Positions 34,047-42,368 of a DNA stretch of 64,000 bases are shown piece after piece; position 1 is the first letter of the stretch; each line of letters opens with the position of its first letter. Source of the stretch: Dorea_A amylophila (GTDB lineage: Bacteria; Bacillota; Clostridia; Lachnospirales; Lachnospiraceae); assembly GCF_025567265.1 (NCBI RefSeq), contig NZ_JAOQJW010000004.1, positions 1 through 64,000 of the forward strand. The letters are read 5' to 3'. A program made the translations under genes and the position numbers. The notes beneath the pieces are model-generated. The model had not been told where the DNA came from. It ran no database searches and worked only from the letters and a program-made list of their open reading frames with translations.

Positions 34047-35327
34047 CTACACCTCCAACAGTCTTTCGCACAAATGTCTCACACCCGCATATCCGTACGG
34101 CTGCACTTCTTCGTTCCACATCACGTTTTTCACATCCGGATGATAGTAGCAGGCATCTTTGCCAATTGTAATTGTAACCCCGCTCTCTTCCGGATCATAA
34201 TACAGCATGGTTGGTTCCATATTGGAAAATACTTTTGTCTGCGGACTCAATTCAGATAAATTCTTCAGGTATACAAAATTCTCGGCGGTCAGCGTTCCAT
34301 AGATCTCAGCCACCCGGAATCCATACTTTACAAGCGCCAGTGCCAGTTCGAACGGATCCCCGTTCATGCATTCCCCGATGGCGAAAACTGCATCCGGCTT
34401 CGCAGATTTCAAGCATTTTACGGAATCAAGTGCAGCAGCCTCCGCTTCATGATCTTCGAATGGAATCCCCAGAACCTTCCCCAGTGCCTGATACTGCTTC
34501 GTTATCTTATCAATCTGGTACAATCTCCGAAGTTCGATAAATGGAATCTGTAATTTCTCATGAAAATCTTCCGCTGCGAATCTCGCTTCCGGATGTAATA
34601 CCAGATTGAAATTCGCCTCTGCCATCGTCTGGTACTCTTCGTAATCTTTGCATCTGGATATCTCGTGTACCGTCTTTACGCCTGCTTTTTCCAGCATTCC
34701 GTATAACTCACAGTCATCCATAAGTGGTGAGAAGAATCCCAGCAGATTCACGACATTTCCTTTCTTCTTCTTTGGTTGCAATAAAGAATATAAGGACTGG
34801 CGCACATGCACCATCGGTGGCTTCCGTCCTTCTCTTGTCAGCGCATACATATAACACGGTCTGACCGAAAGTCCTGTCTTTTCTTCGGATTTTCTGCAGA
34901 TCCGTTCCATATCTGTTCCAAGAAGCGCATCTACGCAGGTAATGCAGATCATCACAACCGACGGCTTCTTCGCAAGGCTTTCGCAGATCTCCTGTACTGC
35001 CTTCGGTACCTTCTTCAAGTGTCTTCCCGTTACGATATCGGTCTCATCCATCGTAAGATAAAAGAACCGGTCCTCATACTGCGGCATGGAACTGATCATG
35101 GACGTATTCCGTCCGCAGCATCCCGGTGCCACGATCAGCATGATCGAATCCGGGATCGCAAGCCCCGCTCTCTTTACACCGAATCCTTCCGCTCCCGGCG
35201 AATTAAATGCAAGCGTCGCCGGAGAACTGTAAATCAGATGCGTATTCGACCGGAACTGCTCCGGAATATCATCCCTTCCCCGCTTCTGTAATTCTTCTAC
35301 CGTACAATAATAGGCAGTCCCTCTCAT
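34047..35327 (-). CDS. nitrogenase component 1-like protein, NifD/large type, set 2
   Basis: This 426-residue superfamily member has cysteines at 70-71 (APGCCGRNTS) and 131 (CITCVDALLGTD), matching the NifD P-cluster positions 88 and 154. A Cys62 equivalent is missing (FNSPGAEGFG). The C-terminal QPYGYAGV aligns with YHGFDGF of NifD, so the FeMo-cofactor His is absent. Part of the C-terminal half (AIGECMNGDPFELALALVKYGFRVAEIYG) matches the third Rossmann-like domain of the family. It overlaps nifH2 by four bases. It is homologous to the set 1 large protein but clearly diverged, so the two sets are unlikely to be simple duplicates with one function. Confidence 0.88.
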   Translation of the reverse strand: MRGTAYYCTVEELQKRGRDDIPEQFRSNTHLIYSSPATLAFNSPGAEGFGVKRAGLAIPDSIMLIVAPGCCGRNTSMISSMPQYEDRFFYLTMDETDIVTGRHLKKVPKAVQEICESLAKKPSVVMICITCVDALLGTDMERICRKSEEKTGLSVRPCYMYALTREGRKPPMVHVRQSLYSLLQPKKKKGNVVNLLGFFSPLMDDCELYGMLEKAGVKTVHEISRCKDYEEYQTMAEANFNLVLHPEARFAAEDFHEKLQIPFIELRRLYQIDKITKQYQALGKVLGIPFEDHEAEAAALDSVKCLKSAKPDAVFAIGECMNGDPFELALALVKYGFRVAEIYGTLTAENFVYLKNLSELSPQTKVFSNMEPTMLYYDPEESGVTITIGKDACYYHPDVKNVMWNEEVQPYGYAGVRHLCERLLEV

Positions 35328-36085
35328 ACCTGTTCCTCATCTTTCCATAATATTTCCGCCAGATCATAGAAGCATTTACTGATGTCCGACTCCGGATTGC
35401 CCTCGATCACCGTCTTCCCCTGGTCTTCACAACGGTTAATTTCATCACTTCTTGGAATCTCTCCCACGATGTCAAATCCATGCTCTTTTGCAAATGTCTC
35501 TACTTTTTCATTTTCATTTTCTACATTTCTGTGATTCAGTACGATTCCGAACACTCTTGCATAACTTCTGTCTTCAAAGTTCTTTACTGCTTTTGAAATG
35601 TTATCTGCCGCATAAAGTGCCATCTTCTCCCCGGATGTCACGATCAGGACCTTCTCTGCATAGTCTTCCCGGATCGGCGCTGCGAATCCGCCGCAGACTA
35701 CGTCACCAAGTACATCGTACAGAACCACATCGGGCTTATAGGTCTCGAATAATTTCAAATCTTCTAATAACTGGAATGTGGCAATGATTCCTCTTCCCGC
35801 ACAGCCCAGTCCCGGTGTCGGTCCGCCCGTCTCGATACATAAGACATTTCCAAATCCTTCTCTTGCAATGTCTTCCAGTTTCTCCGGTTCTTCATCTTCC
35901 TCTCTCATATAATTCATGACCGGTCTTAACGGTTCCCCACCGAGCAGGTTCATCGTCGAATCTGCCTTCGGATCACAGCCGATCTGGATTACTTTCTTCC
36001 CCATCGTGGCAAATGCTGCCGCCAGATTGGATGTGACGGTAGATTTTCCGATGCCGCCTTTGCCGTAGATTGCTACTTTTAACAT
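35324..36085 (-). CDS. NifH-like ATP-dependent reductase, set 2
   Basis: This 253-residue protein is the first gene of the operon, with AGGAGG before ATG 36085. P-loop GKGGIGKST, IGCDPKADST, Cys95 in GLGCAGRGI and Cys131 in DVVCGGF are intact, so both the ATPase and the bridging [4Fe-4S] cluster should form. It resembles the NifH-like protein at 27105-27881 along its whole length and also nitrogenase NifH, BchL and CfbC. Its own component 1 partners follow directly. Whether each NifH serves only its own set is not known. Confidence 0.95.
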   Translation of the reverse strand: MLKVAIYGKGGIGKSTVTSNLAAAFATMGKKVIQIGCDPKADSTMNLLGGEPLRPVMNYMREEDEEPEKLEDIAREGFGNVLCIETGGPTPGLGCAGRGIIATFQLLEDLKLFETYKPDVVLYDVLGDVVCGGFAAPIREDYAEKVLIVTSGEKMALYAADNISKAVKNFEDRSYARVFGIVLNHRNVENENEKVETFAKEHGFDIVGEIPRSDEINRCEDQGKTVIEGNPESDISKCFYDLAEILWKDEEQV

Positions 36086-36160
36086 GTGTGTTCCTCCTGC
36101 ATGTTCTTATTGCTGAAAACTTACCTTTGAAAGTTTTTCTTGTATACTTAGATATAATAA

Positions 36161-36223
36161 AGCACGATATACCCAAATGGCTCTCTTTCATGTTAGAAAT
36201 CGCCTGATTTTGTATACCGTGCT
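36161..36223. promoter_or_regulatory. inverted repeat upstream of the Nif-like/Hyp operon
   Basis: AGCACGATATAC (36161-36172) and GTATACCGTGCT (36212-36223) match in 11 of 12 positions around a 39-base loop that contains a smaller AAATC/GATTT hairpin. A third GTATAC lies at 36142-36147. The element is 75 to 140 bases upstream of nifH2. It may be a leader RNA structure or a pair of GTATAC-type operator half sites controlling the operon. Confidence 0.45.
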
Positions 36224-36482
36224 GTAACATAACCTGCTGTTAACTACTTTTTAATGAAACGAATTCATAACTATTCCTGCTCGGGACTTACCTTGCAGTC
36301 AGAGTCATTCTTTTTTTATTTTCTTCCCTGTATTTTCTTCTCTTTACATTCGGATAGATATCGATCACTCCGTCTGTATCAATAGGTTTATTATACTCTT
36401 TATTCAATTAGTCAGTCAACGCAAACCTGTAGTCTCTTCTTTTACAATTTTCTCTGTCTTTACCTGCCCTTTTTGCGCAAAA
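36224..36482. other. gene-free stretch, nothing recognised
   Basis: AT-rich sequence with no ORF having a ribosome site and no clear hairpin. It probably contains the upstream part of the operon promoter region. Confidence 0.4.
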
Positions 36483-36526
36483 GAACAGGGCTGCCGCACA
36501 CATCATTTCGTACGACAGCCCTGTTC
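36483..36526 (-). terminator. stem-loop downstream of permease remnant
   Basis: GAACAGGGCTG and CAGCCCTGTTC form an 11-base-pair stem with a 22-base loop, followed on the minus strand by TTTTG. It was probably the terminator of the decayed gene at 36548-36714. Confidence 0.65.
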
Positions 36527-36547
36527 ATATTTATAAAAATTAAGGAA

Positions 36548-36714
36548 TTAATAAAATGGATAAAAGATCGGCAATACAATGAACACTGCAATGACGACGA
36601 CTCTCGGATCCGCTCCCAGTGACTCGGCAATGGTCCATGCGATCGGACATAAAATACTTTTTCTTCCGTAAATCCAAAGCTGGTCTCATATTCCTGAGAT
36701 GTAGAAATAATCAC
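36548..36714 (-). pseudogene. decayed membrane-protein C terminus
   Basis: In one minus-strand frame the last 34 or so codons read as a hydrophobic tail (CPIAWTIAESLGADP, then RVVVIAVFIVLPIFYPFY) ending in TAA at 36548, like the end of a permease. The upstream piece in this frame hits a stop, while the neighbouring frame gives a plausible peptide (STSQEYETSFGFTEEK), as if a frameshift lies in the AAAAAG run near 36665. No start or N-terminal part is present. The family is not identified. Confidence 0.4.
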
Positions 36715-36819
36715 ATTCAGATTATTCAGATCTGAAAAAACTTTCTTTCTGACTTTTAACTTCCCACTTCTTACTTTATATTCTCTACTCTTATATGATC
36801 TCTTTCGCTATCTCTTCTA

Positions 36820-38148
36820 CTATCCCTTCACGCCTTTCCGATACACCACATACGCAATCACCGCAGTCACCACTTCCGTGATCCAGAACGCATGCCATAC
36901 TCCGACCGCTCCCATAAAACGGCTGACAATGAATGCCACCGGAATAATCACAACCACATATCTGCATAACGAAATGATCAGTGAATGCACACCTTTTCCA
37001 AGACCTTCCAGTGCCCCGCTGCAGATAACCGATATCGATGAAGCAAGGAATCCAAGACTGATGACTCTGAGTGCCACACTTCCGGCCTTCATCGTTATCG
37101 GATTCGCTGTAAATAATCCCATCAGCTGTCCCGGAACTGCCAGACAGATTGCCATTCCGGCTGCCATCATCACGAGTACCAGGATCAGGCCATCCTGGAA
37201 GATCTTATGTACACGCTTATGCTCTCCTGCTCCGTAATTATATCCGAGAAGCGGACGCATTCCCTGCACGATTCCATTTGCCGGAAGGTAGAGGAAGGTC
37301 TGCAGCTTATAGTAGACTCCGAGAACGAATACGTAGACTTCCCCATAGCCTGTAAGTATTACGTTCAATACAGAGATTAAAAGCGACGGAAGTGCCAGGT
37401 TCAGGCTTGCCGGAATTCCGATTACATATAATTTTTTCCACAGCTTCAAATCAGCCTTCAGATATTTCTTTCTGTATTTCACCGGAAGCGGATTCACGAT
37501 ATAAAAGATCAGGTACAATACTGCTCCTGCTGCCTGTCCGATTCCTGTTGCAAGTGCGGCTCCTTCGATTCCCATCTTCGGAAATGGTCCAAGTCCGAAG
37601 ATCAGGACTGGATCCAGGATAATGTTGATAATCGCACCTGACATCATACAAGTCATTGACTCCACCATACGTCCGACCGCCTGAAACGTCTTCTCAAATA
37701 CCAGCTGCCAAGATAATGCCGTAGCAAATAAAAATGCAATTCTCGAATAACGCACACCATAGTCCACAATCTGTGCATTTCCCGTAAACATCTGTAAAAA
37801 CGGTCTCATTACGGCAATTCCCAGAATCATAAATCCGACTCCGTGAATCGTCCCTAGCAGCATTCCCTGTGTTGCCGCCCTGTCTGCCATCTTTTTATCC
37901 TGCGCTCCAAGATAAAATGAGATGACCGCATTGATTCCGATTCCAAATCCGATCATCACCGCATTGATCAGATTCTGCACTGGATACACCAGTGATAACG
38001 CCGTCATGGCATCTTCGCTGATCCTGGCGATGAAGAAGCTGTCTACAATATTATAAAGTGAACTCACCATCATAGAAATGACCATCGGCAGTGCCATCGA
38101 TACGATCAATTTTAATACCGGTTGTTCTTTCATATATGTCTGATCCAT
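36820..38148 (-). CDS. MATE family multidrug/sodium-type exporter
   Basis: This 442-residue protein has about twelve hydrophobic segments and the two-fold repeat of MATE exporters. Recognisable parts are MDQTYMKEQPVLKLIVSMALPMVISMMVSSLYNIVDSFFIA, cut here to its sense of a first helix with the PMVISMM and YNIVDSFFI motifs, and later GMRPLLGYNYGAGEHKR. It belongs to the NorM/DinF-like group widespread in gut Clostridia. It lies upstream of the Nif-like operon but is separated from it by 730 bases with a terminator-like hairpin, so the two are probably independent. The substrate cannot be predicted. Confidence 0.93.
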   Translation of the reverse strand: MDQTYMKEQPVLKLIVSMALPMVISMMVSSLYNIVDSFFIARISEDAMTALSLVYPVQNLINAVMIGFGIGINAVISFYLGAQDKKMADRAATQGMLLGTIHGVGFMILGIAVMRPFLQMFTGNAQIVDYGVRYSRIAFLFATALSWQLVFEKTFQAVGRMVESMTCMMSGAIINIILDPVLIFGLGPFPKMGIEGAALATGIGQAAGAVLYLIFYIVNPLPVKYRKKYLKADLKLWKKLYVIGIPASLNLALPSLLISVLNVILTGYGEVYVFVLGVYYKLQTFLYLPANGIVQGMRPLLGYNYGAGEHKRVHKIFQDGLILVLVMMAAGMAICLAVPGQLMGLFTANPITMKAGSVALRVISLGFLASSISVICSGALEGLGKGVHSLIISLCRYVVVIIPVAFIVSRFMGAVGVWHAFWITEVVTAVIAYVVYRKGVKG

Positions 38149-38270
38149 ATATATCCCCTTTCTCTCATATGTACTATCTATTAATCTTCTAATTCTATTG
38201 CGGATCTTTGCAATGCTTTTCTCTATTTTCCCATCTTGTCACAGATTGTTTCAACTGAATATGTAACATC

Positions 38271-38309
38271 AAAAAACCACATGGTTACTTCTACTCAGTA
38301 ACCATGTGG
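38271..38309 (-). terminator. terminator between HD-domain gene and MATE gene
   Basis: On the minus strand CCACATGGTTAC and GTAACCATGTGG form a 12-base-pair stem followed by TTTTTT (38271-38276). It lies 130 bases past the HD gene and 120 bases before the MATE start, so it could also attenuate MATE expression. Confidence 0.85.
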
Positions 38310-38438
38310 CGAAAAATAGATTGCTCCAGAAAAATCCACATTCATTTTAGGGTTGTATTATAGCACTGTCTTTCAGGGAATGTCAATCACTAGTTCTATG
38401 AAATCATCTTCCAATTTTCCCTCATTTGTCACATCCGA

Positions 38439-39104
38439 TTAACAGATCTTATTCCCGTTCGCTTTCATCTTGAATTTCATTCCCAGCATCTCTGCCGCAC
38501 GCTTGCACATCAGCATACGCTGTAAGAAAATCTCAAAATAATCTAATATAGAACAGATTCCTTCATCCAGTTCAATCTCCAGCAGAATCACCTGCTTTTC
38601 GACATTTACATGCAGACTGGATGCCACTGCAGCATAATTCACCCGGTCATGTTTGTCAAAGCTTTCCTTGATCGTGTTCCGCACACGGTTTCTTCTTACA
38701 TCCGTCTTATCCGCCAGTATCAGTGCTGCCGATACCGCATCCACTGCCATGCCGGTTGCCTCATCATGCTGACCGATTGCACTGACGATCACTGCGATGT
38801 CTTCATCCGGTGCTTTCAGATCCCGCAGTATCTGAAATGCCATGATCGCGGAACTATGTGCATGATCCACACGGTTTACACAATTTCCCATGTCATGCAT
38901 ATAGCCCGCTATCCTGGCAAGCTCGATCGTATGCTGGTTATACCCTAATTTTTCCAGAATATTTCCGGCAGTTTCCGCCACTTTTACTGCATGTCCTCTG
39001 GAATGTTCGGTAAACCCAAGTGCTCCAAGTACCCTATTTCCCTGCTCAATATAGGCATTCACCTCCGGCATATTTTTGATTGCTTTATATGTTACTTTGC
39101 TCAA
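38439..39104 (-). CDS. HD-domain phosphohydrolase
   Basis: This 221-residue protein has an HD-superfamily metal site: the first His in SRGHAVKVAETAG, the HD pair in YMHDMGN, His in DHAHSSA, and a later IGQHDE and ADKTDV with the final Asp. These metal-dependent hydrolases act on nucleotides, phosphates or cyclic dinucleotides. No GYP motif or sensor domain is present, so it is not a typical c-di-GMP phosphodiesterase. It lies 36 bases downstream of the PhoH-like gene on the same strand and is probably co-transcribed. The substrate is unknown. Confidence 0.85.
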   Translation of the reverse strand: MSKVTYKAIKNMPEVNAYIEQGNRVLGALGFTEHSRGHAVKVAETAGNILEKLGYNQHTIELARIAGYMHDMGNCVNRVDHAHSSAIMAFQILRDLKAPDEDIAVIVSAIGQHDEATGMAVDAVSAALILADKTDVRRNRVRNTIKESFDKHDRVNYAAVASSLHVNVEKQVILLEIELDEGICSILDYFEIFLQRMLMCKRAAEMLGMKFKMKANGNKIC

Positions 39105-39140
39105 TTTTATTTCGTTCCCTTCTAATTCTATAATCTATGT

Positions 39141-40511
39141 CTATAATCTGTGAATCGCATCCATCGCAAGTTCGGAACGCTCACATTCTTCTGCAGACAT
39201 TGTAATCTGATAACATAAAGGACTACCCTTCATGTATTCCGACGCATAACTAAGTCCATTCGTTCTCTCATCTAGAAATGGCCGGTCTATCTGATTCGGA
39301 TCACCAAGCAGAATGATCTTCGTTCCTTTTCCGGCTCTTGTTATGATTCCTTTCACCTGATTCGGAGTCATGTTCTGCGCCTCGTCTATGATCAGATAGG
39401 TCTTCACAAATGAACGGCCTCTGATGAAATTCATTGCTTCTGTCTGGATCAGTCCTCTTGCAAATATCTCTTCGATCTTACCCTGTAATTCCTGTTCATC
39501 CTGATAACGCTCTTCTTCATCCGAATCAATCAGCTGCTCTAGATTATCTACGATCGGACGCATCAAAGGTGATATCTTTTCCTGCTCGTCTCCCGGAAGG
39601 AAACCGATATCCTGGTCAAACTGCGCATTCGGTCTGCAGATCAGAATTCTTCTATATTCTCCGGTCGGATTGTTCAGCACCTTCTCCAGTCCGACTGCCA
39701 GTGAGTAAAATGTCTTCGCCGTTCCTGCCATTCCTTTTACAATTACAAGCGGTGCTTTCTCTGCGGATTTCATCAATGCTTCCTGTAAAAAATACTGTCC
39801 GGCATTCCTTGGTTTGATGCCATAAGGCTGGCTCTTTCGGAATTCTAACGATACTACTTTCTTCCCTTCAACTCTTCCAAGATGTGTCTTTTTCACAGAC
39901 TGATCTGCCTTCAATATGATAAATTCATTCTCCGTAAGTTCCGGCTGGATCTTATTACCATCTTCATCGGACAAATAAAGTTCCTTCAGATGAACGCCTT
40001 TTTTCTTGAATTCTTTGAACTTGTCTTCCGCCACATAGCAAATCTGTCTGCCGCTGTACTGTCCCTCTTCTTCGATGACCTGCTCTGTGCTGAAATCCTG
40101 GGCTTCAATTCCGAGAATCTGTGCTTTTAACCTAAGGACCAGATCTTTTGTCACCAGAACGACCGGCTTTTCTTCTTCCCGGATTCCCTTACATACTTTT
40201 AAGATCCGATTATCCGGCTTATCTTCCGGAAGGCTTTCCGGCAGTTCTACATTTACACAATTGGCCTCTACACGGAGGATTCCTCCATTTTCCATCTGGA
40301 CACCTTTTAAAAGGTCTCCTTTCAGTCTGAGCTTTTCCAGAAAACGGATCGCCCGCCTTGCATTTGCTCCCTTTTCTCCTTCTGCTTTCTTCAGGCCGTC
40401 CAGTTCTTCTAATACAACCAATGGCAATATCACCCTGTTTTCTTCAAAACACTGACATGCATAAGGTGCCTGGATTAAAATATTGGTATCAATAACATAG
40501 GATTTGATCAT
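39141..40511 (-). CDS. PhoH family protein with PIN domain (PhoH2)
   Basis: This 456-residue protein fuses an N-terminal PIN ribonuclease domain (MIKSYVIDTNILIQ with the first catalytic Asp, LEELDGLKK, and DNRILKVC, about 1-150) to a C-terminal PhoH ATPase. In the ATPase, Walker A reads GMAGTAKT and Walker B reads LIIDEAQN. PhoH2 proteins of this design are RNA-unwinding nucleases in actinobacteria, and the B. subtilis counterpart is YlaK. It is the first gene of a probable two-gene unit with the HD protein. Confidence 0.93.
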   Translation of the reverse strand: MIKSYVIDTNILIQAPYACQCFEENRVILPLVVLEELDGLKKAEGEKGANARRAIRFLEKLRLKGDLLKGVQMENGGILRVEANCVNVELPESLPEDKPDNRILKVCKGIREEEKPVVLVTKDLVLRLKAQILGIEAQDFSTEQVIEEEGQYSGRQICYVAEDKFKEFKKKGVHLKELYLSDEDGNKIQPELTENEFIILKADQSVKKTHLGRVEGKKVVSLEFRKSQPYGIKPRNAGQYFLQEALMKSAEKAPLVIVKGMAGTAKTFYSLAVGLEKVLNNPTGEYRRILICRPNAQFDQDIGFLPGDEQEKISPLMRPIVDNLEQLIDSDEEERYQDEQELQGKIEEIFARGLIQTEAMNFIRGRSFVKTYLIIDEAQNMTPNQVKGIITRAGKGTKIILLGDPNQIDRPFLDERTNGLSYASEYMKGSPLCYQITMSAEECERSELAMDAIHRL

Positions 40512-40667
40512 AGATATTTCTCACACTTTCTGATTTTGTTTTTTGTACATTTTCAGGTATAGTATGAAAATATTGAATTTACTCGATATTTTTGTAAAAA
40601 AGATGTTAAGTTATTCTTGAAATCTACTGAAATTTTCAGATTCATATACAGAATGATTCTGCAAAAT

Positions 40668-40704
40668 AATACAGAGAACCTGTCAATGGCAGATTCTCTG
40701 TATT
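40668..40704. terminator. stem-loop downstream of gldA
   Basis: AATACAGAGAA and TTCTCTGTATT form an 11-base-pair stem with a 15-base loop. It lies 35 bases past the glycerol dehydrogenase stop on the minus strand and could serve both directions. Confidence 0.75.
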
Positions 40705-40737
40705 TATTATGTATTTTTTATTTTCACAGATTCTTGA

Positions 40738-41835
40738 CTATTCTCCGAGGAAATATTTTCCGTATGCATCTGCTGCCTTGATTGCTGCACATACAGTCTC
40801 CGGTGTTACCTCGAATGGCATATTGTGAAGCGTGTCGTTCTCTGCACAGGCTGCCGTTGCAACTGCCATCAGCTTCTCATCTGTTACTTCTGTGATTCCC
40901 AGTTCTTTTAATGTCACAGGCAGTCCCAGTTCGATACACCAATCGATGATATCTTCCAGTTCTTCTGCCGGAATGTTCTCCAGTACCAGCTGTGTAATCG
41001 TTCCAAATGCGACTTTCTCGCCATGATACATGTGATGGCACTCATCCAGTACGGTAAATCCATTATGAATTGCGTGCGCTCCTGCAAGTCCGCCACTCTC
41101 AAATCCGATACCACTCAGCAATGTATTGGCTTCGATGACTTTTTCTACAGCCGGTGTACATGCTCCTGCTTCCAAAGCAAGTTTTGCCTTTACTCCTTCT
41201 GCCATCAGCGTATCAAAACAGAGTTTTGCAAGTGCGATTGCTGCCTGTGTGACCTGTCCACCCGCACATGTCGTTGCTCCGCTTACCTGACAGGCTCTTG
41301 CTTCAAAATATGTTGCCAGCGCATCACCCATTCCGGAAACGGTAAGTCTTACCGGTGATTTTGCAATGATCTCAGTATCCATCAGAACCATGTCCGGGTT
41401 GGCCGGAAGGAATAAGTACTCTTCGAATACACCAGCATCTGTATAAATAACAGACAGTGCGCTGCAAGGTGCATCTGTTGAGGCGATCGTCGGACAGATC
41501 AGAACCGGTGCTTCTTTATAATAAGCAACTGCCTTGGCCGTGTCCAGGATCTTACCACCGCCGATACCGATCACGACATCACAGCCCTTCTCATTCATGA
41601 TGTCTACCAGTCGGTTGATCTCATTCTTACTGCATTCTCTGTTGAAATACTCGTACACAGGTGTGATCTCGTATCCTTCAAATCCGGTATTTACAACGTC
41701 CCCGATACGTTTATATCCTGATTCTGTGATCAGTACAAGTGCTTTTTTGCCATACTTCTGAGCATATTCACCCAGCTTCTTCAGCTCACCTGCACCCTGT
41801 ACATATTTACTTGGACTACATAAAATCTTTGCCAT
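40738..41835 (-). CDS. gldA: glycerol dehydrogenase
   Basis: This NAD-dependent group III alcohol dehydrogenase oxidises glycerol to dihydroxyacetone. The NAD-binding GIGGGKILDTAK motif and the three zinc ligands are visible: Asp in SGMGDALATYFEAR, His in GGLAGAHAIHNGF, and His in YHGEKVAFGT. At 365 residues it is normal. It is transcribed alone, with an AGGAGGG ribosome site. No dihydroxyacetone kinase lies nearby. The ASTDAPCSALSVIY segment is typical of GldA. Confidence 0.96.
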   Translation of the reverse strand: MAKILCSPSKYVQGAGELKKLGEYAQKYGKKALVLITESGYKRIGDVVNTGFEGYEITPVYEYFNRECSKNEINRLVDIMNEKGCDVVIGIGGGKILDTAKAVAYYKEAPVLICPTIASTDAPCSALSVIYTDAGVFEEYLFLPANPDMVLMDTEIIAKSPVRLTVSGMGDALATYFEARACQVSGATTCAGGQVTQAAIALAKLCFDTLMAEGVKAKLALEAGACTPAVEKVIEANTLLSGIGFESGGLAGAHAIHNGFTVLDECHHMYHGEKVAFGTITQLVLENIPAEELEDIIDWCIELGLPVTLKELGITEVTDEKLMAVATAACAENDTLHNMPFEVTPETVCAAIKAADAYGKYFLGE

Positions 41836-41957
41836 GCTATTACCCTCCTGTAATCTTCACGTTTTATATGTTATTTTATTAACAATCTGGTTTTATTGTA
41901 TGCTATCGATACAGTTGTGTCAATAAAACAGGAGGAAAACATTTACTTTTCTTAGTG

Positions 41958-42368
41958 TCATATCACTATACCCTGACAGTGATCTATCTCATGCTGAATA
42001 ATCTGTGCCGTCCATCCGGTATATTTCTGTCTCTGCTTTTTGAAATTCATGTCCTGATATTCTACTTCAATCTCCTGATATCGAGTGCATTTTCTCACAC
42101 CTGTAAGGGAAAGGCAGCCTTCTTCCGTCTCATATTTTCCGGAACGTTTTACAATCTTCGGATTAAACATTGCCATATTCATGAATCCCATATTAACGGC
42201 TATGATACATTTCTTCACTCCGATCATATTCGCTGCCATGCCGACACAGCCTTCCTCGTGCGCTTTCAATGTATCTAACAAATCCACTGCAACCTGCTTG
42301 TCCGTCTCTGTTGCCGGCTCGGATCTCTGGTTCAGGAAAAATATGTCTTTCATAATCGGTCTTATCAT
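41958..42368 (-). CDS. peptide deformylase-like protein
   Basis: Peptide deformylases remove the formyl group from new proteins. At 136 residues this is short but has the three metal-site motifs: EGCVGMAANMIG (motif 1 with Asn where most have Gln), EEGCLSLTG (motif 2 with the metal Cys) and QHEIDHCQG (HExxH). The C-terminal helix of typical Def is missing. Its start overlaps the PanE-like stop as ATGA, so the two are translationally coupled. Whether this short form is the cell's main deformylase or a second copy cannot be told here. Confidence 0.9.
   Translation of the reverse strand: MIRPIMKDIFFLNQRSEPATETDKQVAVDLLDTLKAHEEGCVGMAANMIGVKKCIIAVNMGFMNMAMFNPKIVKRSGKYETEEGCLSLTGVRKCTRYQEIEVEYQDMNFKKQRQKYTGWTAQIIQHEIDHCQGIVI

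Noticed and set aside
24674..36085. A true nitrogenase for nitrogen fixation
   Set aside because: NifDK-like proteins are too short, lack P-cluster cysteines and the cofactor histidine, and no nifB, nifE or nifN partners with normal motifs are present.
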